64,000 nt of DNA from Saccharibacillus qingshengii (GTDB taxonomy: Bacteria > Bacillota > Bacilli > Paenibacillales > Paenibacillaceae): positions 347,765 through 411,764 of the forward strand of contig NZ_JAAZWC010000001.1 in the NCBI RefSeq assembly GCF_013185195.1, read 5' to 3'. A program made the translations under genes and the position numbers. Positions 25,347-33,843 of this stretch are shown here, piece by piece. The notes beneath the pieces were generated by a model, which saw only the letters and a list, made by a program, of their open reading frames with translations, had not been told where the DNA came from and did not search any database. Each line of letters begins with the position of its first letter. The first letter of the stretch is position 1.

Positions 25347-26360
25347 ATGATTACGATCAAAGACATTGCACGGGCGGCCGGAGTCTCCCATACGACCGTT
25401 TCCCGCGCGCTGAACGGCAGTTCGCTCATCAAGCCGGGAACACGGGAGCGGATCGAGAAGATCGCTGCGGATATGAATTATATGCCCAACTACAGCGCCA
25501 AGAATCTCGTCACGCGCAAATCCAACACGATCGGATTGTTTTTCTCCAGTATCGAACAGGGGACTTCGTCCAGCTTCCTCGCGGATGCGCTCAAAGGCAT
25601 CCGGCGGGAACTGGACAAAAACTACATGCTGACGGTCAGCGGCATCGACGATCCCGGCAGTCTGGGCAGCGTCAATCCCCGCCGTTACGACGGGATTCTG
25701 GTCATGAGCCAGAGCGAACTCGATAACGGATTTATCTACCATGTGCGGGCTTCCGGGATTCCTCTGGTCGTGCTCAACCGTCAGTTGGACGATCCGTCGA
25801 TTCCGAATGTCGCCTCCGATGACCGGGTCGGCGGAAGAGCCGCGGCCGACCACGCCTGCGAACGGGGGCATCGGCGGATCGCCATCATCGAAGGCAAGCC
25901 GGGTTTCAAGTCTTCGTCCGAACGCCGATCGGGCTATATGGACGGATTGATCGCACACGGACTGACTCCGAATCCGGATTATTTCGTCCAGGGCGACTAC
26001 AGTATCGAGAGCGGATACAGCGCGATGAACCGCCTGCTCGATCTTCCGCAGCGTCCGACCGCCGTCTTCTGCGGCAACGATGACATGGCGATCGGTGCCA
26101 TGAATGCCTGCTTCGACCGCGGCGTGAGTATTCCCGGCGACATCTCGCTGATCGGCTTCGACGATATGGTGTTCGCGCGGTATACGAATCCTCCGCTGAC
26201 GACTATCCGCAAATCCGTGGCGGAGATTGCCGAGGAAGGTACGAAGCTGCTGCTGCGGCATATGGAGCATCCGGATCTGAAGCCGGTGCAGCATCTGCTC
26301 GGCAGCCGGTTGATCCTGCGGCGTTCCGTCGCCGAACCGGCGGAGATCGACGGGAGCTGA
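25347..26360 (+). CDS. LacI-family regulator of hexuronate catabolism (UxuR/KdgR-like)
   Basis: A LacI/GalR repressor of 337 residues. The helix-turn-helix MITIKDIARAAGVSHTTVSRALN is at 1-23, followed by the hinge (NYMPNYSAKNLVTRKSNTIG) and a sugar-binding-type effector domain with VASDDRVGGRAAADHACERGH near 155 and TAVFCGNDDMAIGAM near 238. ATG 25347 follows GGGAG. It is the first gene before uxaB-uxaA-uxaC, separated from uxaB by a hairpin, so a role in uronate control is likely. The exact inducer (galacturonate, glucuronate or KDG) is inference. Confidence 0.9.
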   Translation: MITIKDIARAAGVSHTTVSRALNGSSLIKPGTRERIEKIAADMNYMPNYSAKNLVTRKSNTIGLFFSSIEQGTSSSFLADALKGIRRELDKNYMLTVSGIDDPGSLGSVNPRRYDGILVMSQSELDNGFIYHVRASGIPLVVLNRQLDDPSIPNVASDDRVGGRAAADHACERGHRRIAIIEGKPGFKSSSERRSGYMDGLIAHGLTPNPDYFVQGDYSIESGYSAMNRLLDLPQRPTAVFCGNDDMAIGAMNACFDRGVSIPGDISLIGFDDMVFARYTNPPLTTIRKSVAEIAEEGTKLLLRHMEHPDLKPVQHLLGSRLILRRSVAEPAEIDGS

Positions 26361-26361
26361 T

Positions 26362-26408
26362 TCCGTTTCAGCGCCGGATGCTCCGGTGCAGCCGGAAACG
26401 GCGCTTTT
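26362..26408 (+). terminator. Hairpin between the LacI gene and uxaB, possible partial terminator
   Basis: Arms ccgtttc and gaaacgg (26363-26369 / 26395-26401) enclose a second stem gccgg/ccggt and are followed by CGCTTTT. It begins 2 bases past the LacI stop. Partial read-through would set the ratio of regulator to enzymes. Confidence 0.5.
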
Positions 26409-26458
26409 CACCCTAAAATGTTCACGTGTGCAAAATTCACTCCAAAGGAGCCAAAAAG

Positions 26459-27901
26459 ATGACAAGTTTCCCCGGATTGTCGCGCAGCACTCGAACAGAC
26501 CTGACCGTTTTCCCCGAAAAAGTAATCCAATTCGGCGGCGGGAATTTTATGCGGGCCTTCTTCAACTGGCAGATGCAGCAGATGAACGATCGCGGACTGT
26601 TCGGCGGGAGTGCGGTTCTGGTTCAGCCGATCTCGGAAGAAACGAACTCCACATTCGCCCAGCAGGATTATCTGTTCACCGTACTGCTGAACGGAATCGA
26701 ACAAGGGCAGGCGGTCGATTCCGCCGAAGTCGTCTCCAGCATCAGCCGTTTGGTCAATCCTTATACGGATTATGCCGATTATCTGGCGCTTGCGAACGAC
26801 CCGCGGCTGAGTCTGATCGTCTCCAACACCACCGAAGCGGGAATCGTGTATCGGCCCGAAGATCGGTACGAAGACGAGCCGCCCGCAGGCTTTCCCGGCA
26901 AACTGACCGCCCTGCTGTACCGGCGATTTTCGCTGGGCGGACCCGGTTTCACTGTGATTCCCTGCGAGCTGATCGACCGCAACGGCGAGAAACTGCTGGA
27001 AATTGTGAAGAGACATGCGGATGATTGGAGGCTCGGCGAAGACTTCAAGCAGTGGCTGGATACGGACAATACGTTCTGCTGCAGTCTGGTCGACCGGATT
27101 GTGCCGGGGTTCCCCCGCGGCCGGGAACAGGAACTGCAGCAGCGGCTCGGTTATCGGGACGATCTGGCGGTAACCGCGGAACCGTATCTGCTCTGGGTGA
27201 TCGAAGGACCCGATTCTATTCGCGAACAGCTGCCTTTCGAACAAGCCGGCTTGAACGTCATCGTAACGGAAGATATGACGCCGTACCGCGAGCGCAAAGT
27301 GCATCTGCTGAACGGGCCGCATACGGCCATGGTCCCCCTGGGTCTGCTGGCCGGACTGGAAACGGTCGAAGACGTGATGAACGACGAAGCTTTCTCCGGT
27401 TATGTCCGCTCCTTGATCGAACACGAACTGATTCCGATGCTCGATCTTCCGCTGGAGCAGCTTCGCTCCTACGCGGAAGCCGTGCAGGAACGCTTCCGCA
27501 ATCCTTCGATCCGGCACGAGCTGCGCTCGATCTCGCTGAACAGCGTATCGAAATTCAGATCGCGCCTGCTGCCGATTCTGCTTCGCTTCGTTCGGGAACG
27601 CCGCGAACTGCCGCCTGGCATCGTGCTCGCTTTGTCCGCCCTGCTCTACAGCTACAAGGGCGACCGGGTCGTACGCCAGGATGAAGCTTCCGTACTCGCT
27701 ATTTTCGACCGTGCCCCCTCCGATCCGGCAGATTTCGTTCCGGCGATCTTGGGCGACACTTCCCTGTGGGGACTCGACTTGAACGAACTGGACGGTCTCG
27801 CTGCCGCGTTGCAGAACCAGCTGCGGGAATTGGAAATCTCAGGTCCCCGCGAACTGCTGCACCGACTCGTACAAGGAGGAACAACAACATGCGAACTTTG
27901 A
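26459..27901 (+). CDS. uxaB: Tagaturonate reductase (altronate oxidoreductase)
   Basis: An NADH-dependent enzyme of galacturonate catabolism that reduces tagaturonate to altronate. The 480-residue protein belongs to the mannitol dehydrogenase family: an N-terminal Rossmann region starts at VIQFGGGNFMRAFFNWQMQQM (near 23), and the C-terminal domain carries the catalytic Lys block YRERKVHLLNGPHTAMVPLGLL near 280 (KxxxxNxxH). ATG 26459 follows AAAGGAG at ideal spacing; 11 upstream codons in frame have no such site. Its last 13 bases overlap uxaA, so translation is coupled. Confidence 0.95.
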   Translation: MTSFPGLSRSTRTDLTVFPEKVIQFGGGNFMRAFFNWQMQQMNDRGLFGGSAVLVQPISEETNSTFAQQDYLFTVLLNGIEQGQAVDSAEVVSSISRLVNPYTDYADYLALANDPRLSLIVSNTTEAGIVYRPEDRYEDEPPAGFPGKLTALLYRRFSLGGPGFTVIPCELIDRNGEKLLEIVKRHADDWRLGEDFKQWLDTDNTFCCSLVDRIVPGFPRGREQELQQRLGYRDDLAVTAEPYLLWVIEGPDSIREQLPFEQAGLNVIVTEDMTPYRERKVHLLNGPHTAMVPLGLLAGLETVEDVMNDEAFSGYVRSLIEHELIPMLDLPLEQLRSYAEAVQERFRNPSIRHELRSISLNSVSKFRSRLLPILLRFVRERRELPPGIVLALSALLYSYKGDRVVRQDEASVLAIFDRAPSDPADFVPAILGDTSLWGLDLNELDGLAAALQNQLRELEISGPRELLHRLVQGGTTTCEL

Positions 27902-29376
27902 TGAAAATGAATGCCCGCGACAATGTGGCTGTCGCTCTTCGCCCGCTGAACGGCGGCGAGACGCTTGAAGCCGAAGGCCAGAAGCTCGAAACGCTGCGCG
28001 AAGTACCGCAGGGACACAAGATCGCGACGGCTCCGATTGCCCGAGGTGAAGTCGTCATGAAATACGGCGCGCCGATCGGCTGCGCGGTCGAAGATATCGC
28101 AGCCGGCGAATGGGTCCATCTGCATAATATCCGCACTACGCTTGCCGGCGAAGAAGAATACGACTATGTTCCGGAACTGCATCCCGCCTTCTATCCCGCC
28201 CGCGGATTGACCTTCGACGGTTACCGCCGCAGCAGCGGCAAAGTCGGCATCCGCAACGATCTGTTCCTTGTGCCTACGGTCGGATGCGTCAACGGCATCG
28301 CCGAACAGATCGTCGCGGAGTTCAAGCTTCTTCATCCCGATCTCGGCGCGTTCGACAACGTAACGGTGCTCAAGCATCCCTACGGCTGCTCGCAGCTCGG
28401 CGAAGACCACAAGATGACGCGCGATATTCTGCTTGACGCCGTGCAGCATCCGAATGCGGGCGGCGTGCTCGTATTCGGGCTTGGCTGCGAGAACAACATC
28501 GTAGCGGAATTCCGGGAGAAACTGGGCCATTTCGACGAATCGCGCGTCAAATTCCTTGTGGCCCAGGAAGTCGGCGACGAGGTTGAAGCGGGCATGCAGC
28601 TGCTCGAAGAATTGTACGAAGCTTCGCTTGGCGACAAGCGCGAACCCGTGCCGCTGAGCGAACTGAACGTCGGACTCAAATGCGGCGGTTCCGACGGATT
28701 CTCGGGCATTACGGCCAATCCGCTGCTCGGCGCTCTCTCCGACTTCCTGATCGGCCAAGGCGGCAGCACGATTCTGACCGAAGTCCCCGAAATGTTCGGT
28801 GCCGAAAAAGTGCTGATGGCCCGCGCGCAAAACGAAGAAGTGTTCCGCGATATCGTCTGGCTCATCAACGATTTCAAACAGTATTTCCTGTCGCACGGCG
28901 AGTCGGTCTACGAAAATCCGTCGCCGGGCAACAAGGCGGGCGGTATCAGCACTCTGGAAGACAAATCGCTTGGCTGTACGCAAAAAGCGGGCACTTCGGC
29001 CGTGGTCGACGTACTCAAATACGGCGAGAAACTGCGGCGCAAAGGCCTGAGCCTGCTGCAGGCACCCGGCAACGACCTCGTCGCTTCTTCGGCGCTGGCC
29101 GCAGCGGACTGCCAGCTTGTGCTGTTCACGACCGGGCGCGGCACGCCGTTCGGCAGCTTTGTCCCGACCGTGAAGATCGCCACCAACAACGAACTGTTTG
29201 CCAAAAAAGGACATTGGATGGACTTCAACGCCGGGCCCCTGCTGGAGCAGCCGATGGAAGAAGTGCTTGAAGACTTTATCTCTTATCTGATCGAAGTCGC
29301 AAGCGGCCGTCCGACGCGCAATGAGCAGAATCAGGTACGCGAGCTGGCCATTTTCAAAACGGGGGTTACACTATGA
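27889..29376 (+). CDS. uxaA: Altronate dehydratase
   Basis: Dehydrates altronate to 2-keto-3-deoxygluconate with Fe2+ or Mn2+. The 495-residue protein has a SAF domain (about 1-90, NVAVALRPLNGGETL and HKIATAPIARGEVVMKYG) and the UxaA catalytic domain (GYRRSSGKVGIRNDLFLVPTVGCVN near 112, HPYGCSQLGED near 162, LKCGGSDGFSGITANP near 263, LGCTQKAGTSAV near 363). ATG 27889 follows AAGGAGG and lies inside the end of uxaB. The stop overlaps the uxaC start (ATGA). Confidence 0.96.
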   Translation: MRTLMKMNARDNVAVALRPLNGGETLEAEGQKLETLREVPQGHKIATAPIARGEVVMKYGAPIGCAVEDIAAGEWVHLHNIRTTLAGEEEYDYVPELHPAFYPARGLTFDGYRRSSGKVGIRNDLFLVPTVGCVNGIAEQIVAEFKLLHPDLGAFDNVTVLKHPYGCSQLGEDHKMTRDILLDAVQHPNAGGVLVFGLGCENNIVAEFREKLGHFDESRVKFLVAQEVGDEVEAGMQLLEELYEASLGDKREPVPLSELNVGLKCGGSDGFSGITANPLLGALSDFLIGQGGSTILTEVPEMFGAEKVLMARAQNEEVFRDIVWLINDFKQYFLSHGESVYENPSPGNKAGGISTLEDKSLGCTQKAGTSAVVDVLKYGEKLRRKGLSLLQAPGNDLVASSALAAADCQLVLFTTGRGTPFGSFVPTVKIATNNELFAKKGHWMDFNAGPLLEQPMEEVLEDFISYLIEVASGRPTRNEQNQVRELAIFKTGVTL

Positions 29377-30845
29377 ATACAAACACGAACAAACCGGGCG
29401 AAGTCCGTTCGGAGACAAACAGCGGCACGCCGCAATCGGCAGCAGGCGGTTTCCTGAACGACGATTTCCTGCTGTCCACGGACATTGCCAAAAAACTGTT
29501 CCACGATTACGCGAGCCCTATGCCGATCATCGATTATCACTGCCATCTCGATCCGAGGGAAATTTACGAAGACCGCCCGTTTGCCAACTTGACGCAGGCC
29601 TGGCTGTACGGAGACCATTACAAATGGCGGCTGATGCGGGCTAACGGAATCGACGAGCAGCGGATTACCGGCTCGGCTTCGGATTACGACCGCTTTGCCG
29701 CCTGGGCGGAGACGGTTCCGAGAACGGTCGGCAATCCGCTCTACAGCTGGACCCATCTGGAGCTGCGCCGCTTTTTCGGTATCGATACGCCGCTTAATGA
29801 GCAGAGCGCGCCCGAGATCTGGGAACGGGCCAATGCCCGGCTGCAGGAGCCGGATTTCACCAGACGCGCGCTGATCGCCCGTTCGAACGTCCGGATCGTC
29901 TGCACGACCGACGATCCCGCGGACGATCTCGAATACCATCGCCTGCTGGCGGAAGAAGAAGCCCGATTCGCCGTACTGCCGACCTTCCGTCCGGACAAAG
30001 CGCTGAATATCGACGCCGAAGGTTTCCCCGATTGGATCGCGCGGCTGGAACAGACAGGCGGACGTTCCGTTTCTTCGTTTGCGGCGCTCGCCGATCTGCT
30101 GGATGAACGGGTCGCCTTTTTCCATGAACGGGGATGCCGCCTGTCCGACCATGCGCTGGATACGCTGAAATATGCGGCCGCCGATCCGCAGACGCTGGAA
30201 ACGATCTTCGCCAAGCGGCTGTCCGGCGAGTCTCTATCCGAGCACGAAGTGACCGCTTACCGCACCGAACTGCTGCTGCGCCTGATCGCCGCCTATACGA
30301 AGCAGGGCTGGACGATGCAGCTGCACCTGCACGCTTACCGCAACAACAATACGCCGATGTTCCGTAAGCTTGGCCCGGATACCGGGTATGATGCGCTGAA
30401 CGATCTGCCGCTTACCGTATCCTTATCGAGCCTGCTCGACCGGGCCGAGACCGAATCGGGTCTGCCGAAGACCATTCTCTACTCGCTCAACCCCGGCGAT
30501 TATCCGGCGCTGCTTGCACTGATGGGCTGCTATCAGCGGGATATTCCCGGTAAAATGCAGCTCGGTTCCGGCTGGTGGTATAACGATACGAGGGACGGCA
30601 TGCGCCGGCAAATGACGCTTCTGGCCGACAACGGGCTGCTGCCGCGGTTCGTGGGCATGCTGACGGATTCGCGCAGCTTCCTCTCCTACACCCGCCACGA
30701 ATACTTCCGGCGGGTCTTGTGCGAATGGTTCGGCGAACTGGCGCAGCGCGGCGAAGCGCCGGACGATCCGGAGCTGCTCGGCGGAATCGTGCAGGATATC
30801 GCTTACGGCAACGCGGCCGCTTATTTCGGATTCGGCCAGGCCTAA
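29373..30845 (+). CDS. uxaC: Uronate (glucuronate/galacturonate) isomerase
   Basis: Converts D-galacturonate to tagaturonate and D-glucuronate to fructuronate. The 490-residue amidohydrolase-fold protein has the metal motif IIDYHCHLDPREIYED near 50, TTDDPADDLEYH near 182, QLHLHAYRNNNTPMFRKLG near 316, GSGWWYNDTRDGMRRQ near 392 and the C-terminal FVGMLTDSRSFLSYTRHEYFRR. A 25-residue Ser/Thr/Gly-rich N-terminal extension precedes the usual start. The start overlaps the uxaA stop by 4 bases. No KDG kinase, KDPG aldolase or uronate transporter is in the window. Confidence 0.96.
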   Translation: MNTNTNKPGEVRSETNSGTPQSAAGGFLNDDFLLSTDIAKKLFHDYASPMPIIDYHCHLDPREIYEDRPFANLTQAWLYGDHYKWRLMRANGIDEQRITGSASDYDRFAAWAETVPRTVGNPLYSWTHLELRRFFGIDTPLNEQSAPEIWERANARLQEPDFTRRALIARSNVRIVCTTDDPADDLEYHRLLAEEEARFAVLPTFRPDKALNIDAEGFPDWIARLEQTGGRSVSSFAALADLLDERVAFFHERGCRLSDHALDTLKYAAADPQTLETIFAKRLSGESLSEHEVTAYRTELLLRLIAAYTKQGWTMQLHLHAYRNNNTPMFRKLGPDTGYDALNDLPLTVSLSSLLDRAETESGLPKTILYSLNPGDYPALLALMGCYQRDIPGKMQLGSGWWYNDTRDGMRRQMTLLADNGLLPRFVGMLTDSRSFLSYTRHEYFRRVLCEWFGELAQRGEAPDDPELLGGIVQDIAYGNAAAYFGFGQA

Positions 30846-30910
30846 AAGGAATTCTTCGAAGGTTAGGATAGACTTTAACCGATCGTGAAAGAACAACAAG
30901 GAGTGTCGTT

Positions 30911-31834
30911 ATGGCTTCGCTGACCGCTTTTAAAAAAGCAAATGCATGGATGAACGTTCATGCCACGGATCTGCGCCAGGGACCGTCGAACTTTCATGTC
31001 CATTATTGGGGATTTATGCCGAAGCATTACAGCAACTCCGTCCACCGCCATTCTTTTTTCGAAATCTGCTATGTGCTGGAAGGAAACGGTGCCTACAGCG
31101 ACAGCGGTAACGATTACCCGCTTCGTGCGGGCAGCGCCATCTGTTCGCGGCCCGGCGCCTGGCATCAAATTCGCAGCGAAGACGGCATGGCGCTGCTGTT
31201 CGTCGCTTTTGACATCGATGAAGAAACGACGCGGGCCGATTATGCGAAGGCTTTTCGGAGACTGGCCCAGGACGGGGTTCCCTGCCTGGACTCGGTCTGT
31301 CTCACACCTGCAGCCAAGCTGTGGGAAGTCCTGCTTGCGATGTGCGAACAGGAGCCTCTGCGTTACCCGGCGGAAGTCCTGCAAAATGTATCCCATTCGT
31401 TATTGTCTTCGTTTCTCCCTTTGTTTATGCCGGATGCGACCGAGGTTCCCGTCGAATCGGCTTTCGCGGACATACGGCGGCGGCCGGGCAGCGAGCTGTT
31501 CCAGAGGGCCCGCCTGTATATCGAAGACAATCTGGAAGCTGGACTGACCTTGGAAAACATTGCCCAACATCTGCATGTTTCGCCTCGCCATCTGTCGCGA
31601 TTGGTTATGGAGGAATGCGGGCAGACCCTGATCCATTACGTGCAGGAGCGCCGTATTCGCCGGGCCCAACAGCTGCTGCTCTCCACGAATGCCGCAATCA
31701 AGGAAATCGCCGAACAATGCGGATTCGAATCGGTCCATTATTTCACCCGGGTCTTTTCCCGCAAGCTGGGCGTACCTCCGGCACGTTTCAGACGTTCGGG
31801 ATTCGCCGAAGGACGTTCCGATTCTGTCCGTTGA
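30911..31834 (+). CDS. AraC-family regulator with cupin-type sensor
   Basis: A 307-residue regulator. The N-terminal cupin sugar-sensing domain has HRHSFFEICYVLEGNGAYSDSG near 45 and GSAICSRPGAWHQI near 78. The C-terminal double helix-turn-helix reads LTLENIAQHLHVSPRHLSRLV near 215 and IKEIAEQCGFESVHYFTRVF near 264. ATG 30911 has AAGGAG upstream. It follows uxaC by 65 bases with no clear terminator, so it may be read from the uxa operon. Its natural target is the downstream mannose-type operon (isomerase, ROK-GH38) on the same strand. Confidence 0.92.
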   Translation: MASLTAFKKANAWMNVHATDLRQGPSNFHVHYWGFMPKHYSNSVHRHSFFEICYVLEGNGAYSDSGNDYPLRAGSAICSRPGAWHQIRSEDGMALLFVAFDIDEETTRADYAKAFRRLAQDGVPCLDSVCLTPAAKLWEVLLAMCEQEPLRYPAEVLQNVSHSLLSSFLPLFMPDATEVPVESAFADIRRRPGSELFQRARLYIEDNLEAGLTLENIAQHLHVSPRHLSRLVMEECGQTLIHYVQERRIRRAQQLLLSTNAAIKEIAEQCGFESVHYFTRVFSRKLGVPPARFRRSGFAEGRSDSVR

Positions 31835-31902
31835 GTATGGCCCGATGTCCGTTCTGTACAAAAAGGAAGCCGCTTCGTCCAAATACGACCCTCCCTACTT
31901 TA

Positions 31903-31964
31903 TCTACAATGAGCTTGAGCCGGCAGAACGTGTTCTGCTTCCGCTCCCAAACTCAATTTGTAGA
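31903..31964 (+). promoter_or_regulatory. Palindromic/hairpin element upstream of the isomerase operon
   Basis: An inner 7-bp palindrome gcagaac-gt-gttctgc (31923-31938) sits inside an outer stem tctacaa/ttgtaga (31903-31909 / 31958-31964) extended by tgag/ctca. It ends 5 bases before the ribosome-binding site. It may be an operator for the preceding AraC protein or a leader structure. Confidence 0.5.
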
Positions 31965-31983
31965 AAGAACGGAGGGTTTTGTT

Positions 31984-33843
31984 ATGTTCGACAAGCTGCC
32001 GCGAAACCGGATTCACGCCGATGGATCCGACTGGGCTTGTGCGGATCCGGGCGGGTTCCCGCCCGATTTGCAGACCGGTCACGAAGCGATAGCGGAAGCC
32101 GTTCTGGCAGCATTCCGGAACGGACAACAAAAGAAAAGCATTATGGCGATCGATGCGACGCACGGCGCGGACCTTGCAGCGGTTATCTCCGAATTGGCGG
32201 AACGACTGGAACACCAATCGATCCGGCTGCAGGTCTATTTTACCGAAGATTATCTGTACACCGGGAGCGAACTGCGCCGGCGCTTCGATCGCCATATCAC
32301 CGATAACCGGGTGTTCGGCTATAGGGCAGACGGCGTCTCGTTCACCGAGTATTTCCGTCCGGGAGCAGCCGCATGCTGGGCGGAAGAAATAGATACGGAT
32401 CTGAAGCAGCATCTCTCCGTTCCCCAAATTTTTCTGATCTGCGGCCCCGGCGCTCGGTGGCTGGGAGGAGATCGGATCGATCTTTCGTTCTACTGTGATG
32501 TGTCCCGGGAGTATCAGCAGCAGGAACATCGGCGCTCGCTGCGCAATTTCGGCTTCTCCTGGAACCGGGACCGGACGGAAAAGTACAAAATCTGTTTGTT
32601 TCTGGAATGGCCGATCCGGGAAACTTACCGCAAACAGAATTTGAGCCGCTTCGATTACTACGTGGACCTGAACCGTCCTTCCGAGCCGGTCTTGACCGCA
32701 AGCGCGGATCTGATACGTCTGCTGGCGGAGACAGCGAAACAACCTTTTCGCGTCAAGCCGTTTTTCGCACCCGGGGTATGGGGCGGGCAGTATCTGAAGC
32801 AGCTGTGCGGACTGCCTTCGGAATGGGAGAACTGCGCCTGGAGCTTCGAGCCGATCGCGCCCGAGAATACGATTCTGCTGGAGTATCGGGACCGGACGAT
32901 CGAAGTTCCTTTTTCGCTGCTGCTGGGGTGTGAGCACCGGGCCGTGATGGGAGATCGGATCGCTGCGTTGTTCGGCGATTATTTCCCGATCCGCTTCGAC
33001 TATCTGGACACCATGGACGGCGGCGATCTCTCCTGCCAGGTCCATCCCAAGCCTTCGTATATCGAAGACACCTTCAACGAAAAGATGGCGCAGCAGGAAT
33101 CCTATTACATTATGCAGCGGCGCAGCGGCGCAAAAGTATATCTGGGGTTGAAAGACGACACTTCACCGGAGGAGTTTCTGGAAGCGGCCAAGCAGTCCCA
33201 CGAAACGGATCAGCCTCTCGCCTTCGAATCCTATGTCAACGCCTACGATTCGGAGAAAGGCGCTCTGTACCTCGTCCCGCCGGAAACCATCCATTGTGCG
33301 GGTAAAAACAACCTCGTGCTGGAAATTTCTTCGACGACCTGGTGGTTTACTTTCAAGATTTACGATTACATGCGCCGGGATCTGGACGGGAAGCCGCGCC
33401 CGCTCAATCTTGAACATGCCAAACACAATGTACAAGGTTCCCTTTCCGAAAAAGAAGCCCGTACACAGCTTATTCCTCTTCCCCGGCTCATCGGGCGTCA
33501 GGGAAACAACAAGGAACATCTGCTGGGCGAGCACGACGAACTGCTGTTCAGCGTAAAGCGTATTTCCCTCGTCGATCATTGGGAAGACGATACCAACGGC
33601 GAATTCGTCATGTACAACTTGGTCGAAGGCGAAAGCGTCCGCCTTGTCCCGCTGTCTTCGCCTGCCGGCACCCTGGAGTTTGGCTACGCCGAAAGCTGTA
33701 TTGTTCCGGCCTCCGTCGGGGCATACCGGCTCGAGAATACGGGAAACACCCCTTGCAAGCTGGTCAAAGCGGGCGTTGCGGCCCATTGGCAGACACCGCT
33801 GCTGCCTCACGGATGGCTGCCAAACCGGACGGAGCAGCAATGA
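31984..33843 (+). CDS. Class I mannose-6-phosphate isomerase-like protein with N-terminal kinase-like module
   Basis: Likely interconverts mannose-6-phosphate and fructose-6-phosphate. The 619-residue protein has two parts. Residues 1-250 resemble the uridine-kinase-like module found in long Firmicute isomerases, but no P-loop (GxxxxGKS/T) is visible, so kinase activity is doubtful. Residues 255-600 are a type I isomerase cupin: KPFFAPGVWGGQYLKQL near 257, the zinc motif CQVHPKP near 350, and VPPETIHCAGKNNLVLEIS near 435. ATG 31984 follows ACGGAGGG; the frame is also open upstream across the AraC gene, which is not coding there. Its stop overlaps the ROK-GH38 start (ATGA), coupling the two. 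Confidence 0.85.
   Translation: MFDKLPRNRIHADGSDWACADPGGFPPDLQTGHEAIAEAVLAAFRNGQQKKSIMAIDATHGADLAAVISELAERLEHQSIRLQVYFTEDYLYTGSELRRRFDRHITDNRVFGYRADGVSFTEYFRPGAAACWAEEIDTDLKQHLSVPQIFLICGPGARWLGGDRIDLSFYCDVSREYQQQEHRRSLRNFGFSWNRDRTEKYKICLFLEWPIRETYRKQNLSRFDYYVDLNRPSEPVLTASADLIRLLAETAKQPFRVKPFFAPGVWGGQYLKQLCGLPSEWENCAWSFEPIAPENTILLEYRDRTIEVPFSLLLGCEHRAVMGDRIAALFGDYFPIRFDYLDTMDGGDLSCQVHPKPSYIEDTFNEKMAQQESYYIMQRRSGAKVYLGLKDDTSPEEFLEAAKQSHETDQPLAFESYVNAYDSEKGALYLVPPETIHCAGKNNLVLEISSTTWWFTFKIYDYMRRDLDGKPRPLNLEHAKHNVQGSLSEKEARTQLIPLPRLIGRQGNNKEHLLGEHDELLFSVKRISLVDHWEDDTNGEFVMYNLVEGESVRLVPLSSPAGTLEFGYAESCIVPASVGAYRLENTGNTPCKLVKAGVAAHWQTPLLPHGWLPNRTEQQ

Noticed and set aside
26418-26436. CACGTG-centred site before uxaB as another mannosidase-type operator
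   Set aside because: Only the central 6 bp are palindromic; the flanks differ from tataacacgtgttata, so the resemblance is weak.
31321-31983. Upstream extension of the isomerase frame across the AraC gene
   Set aside because: The frame is open by chance; the extension has no family resemblance, and a good ribosome-binding site precedes ATG 31984.
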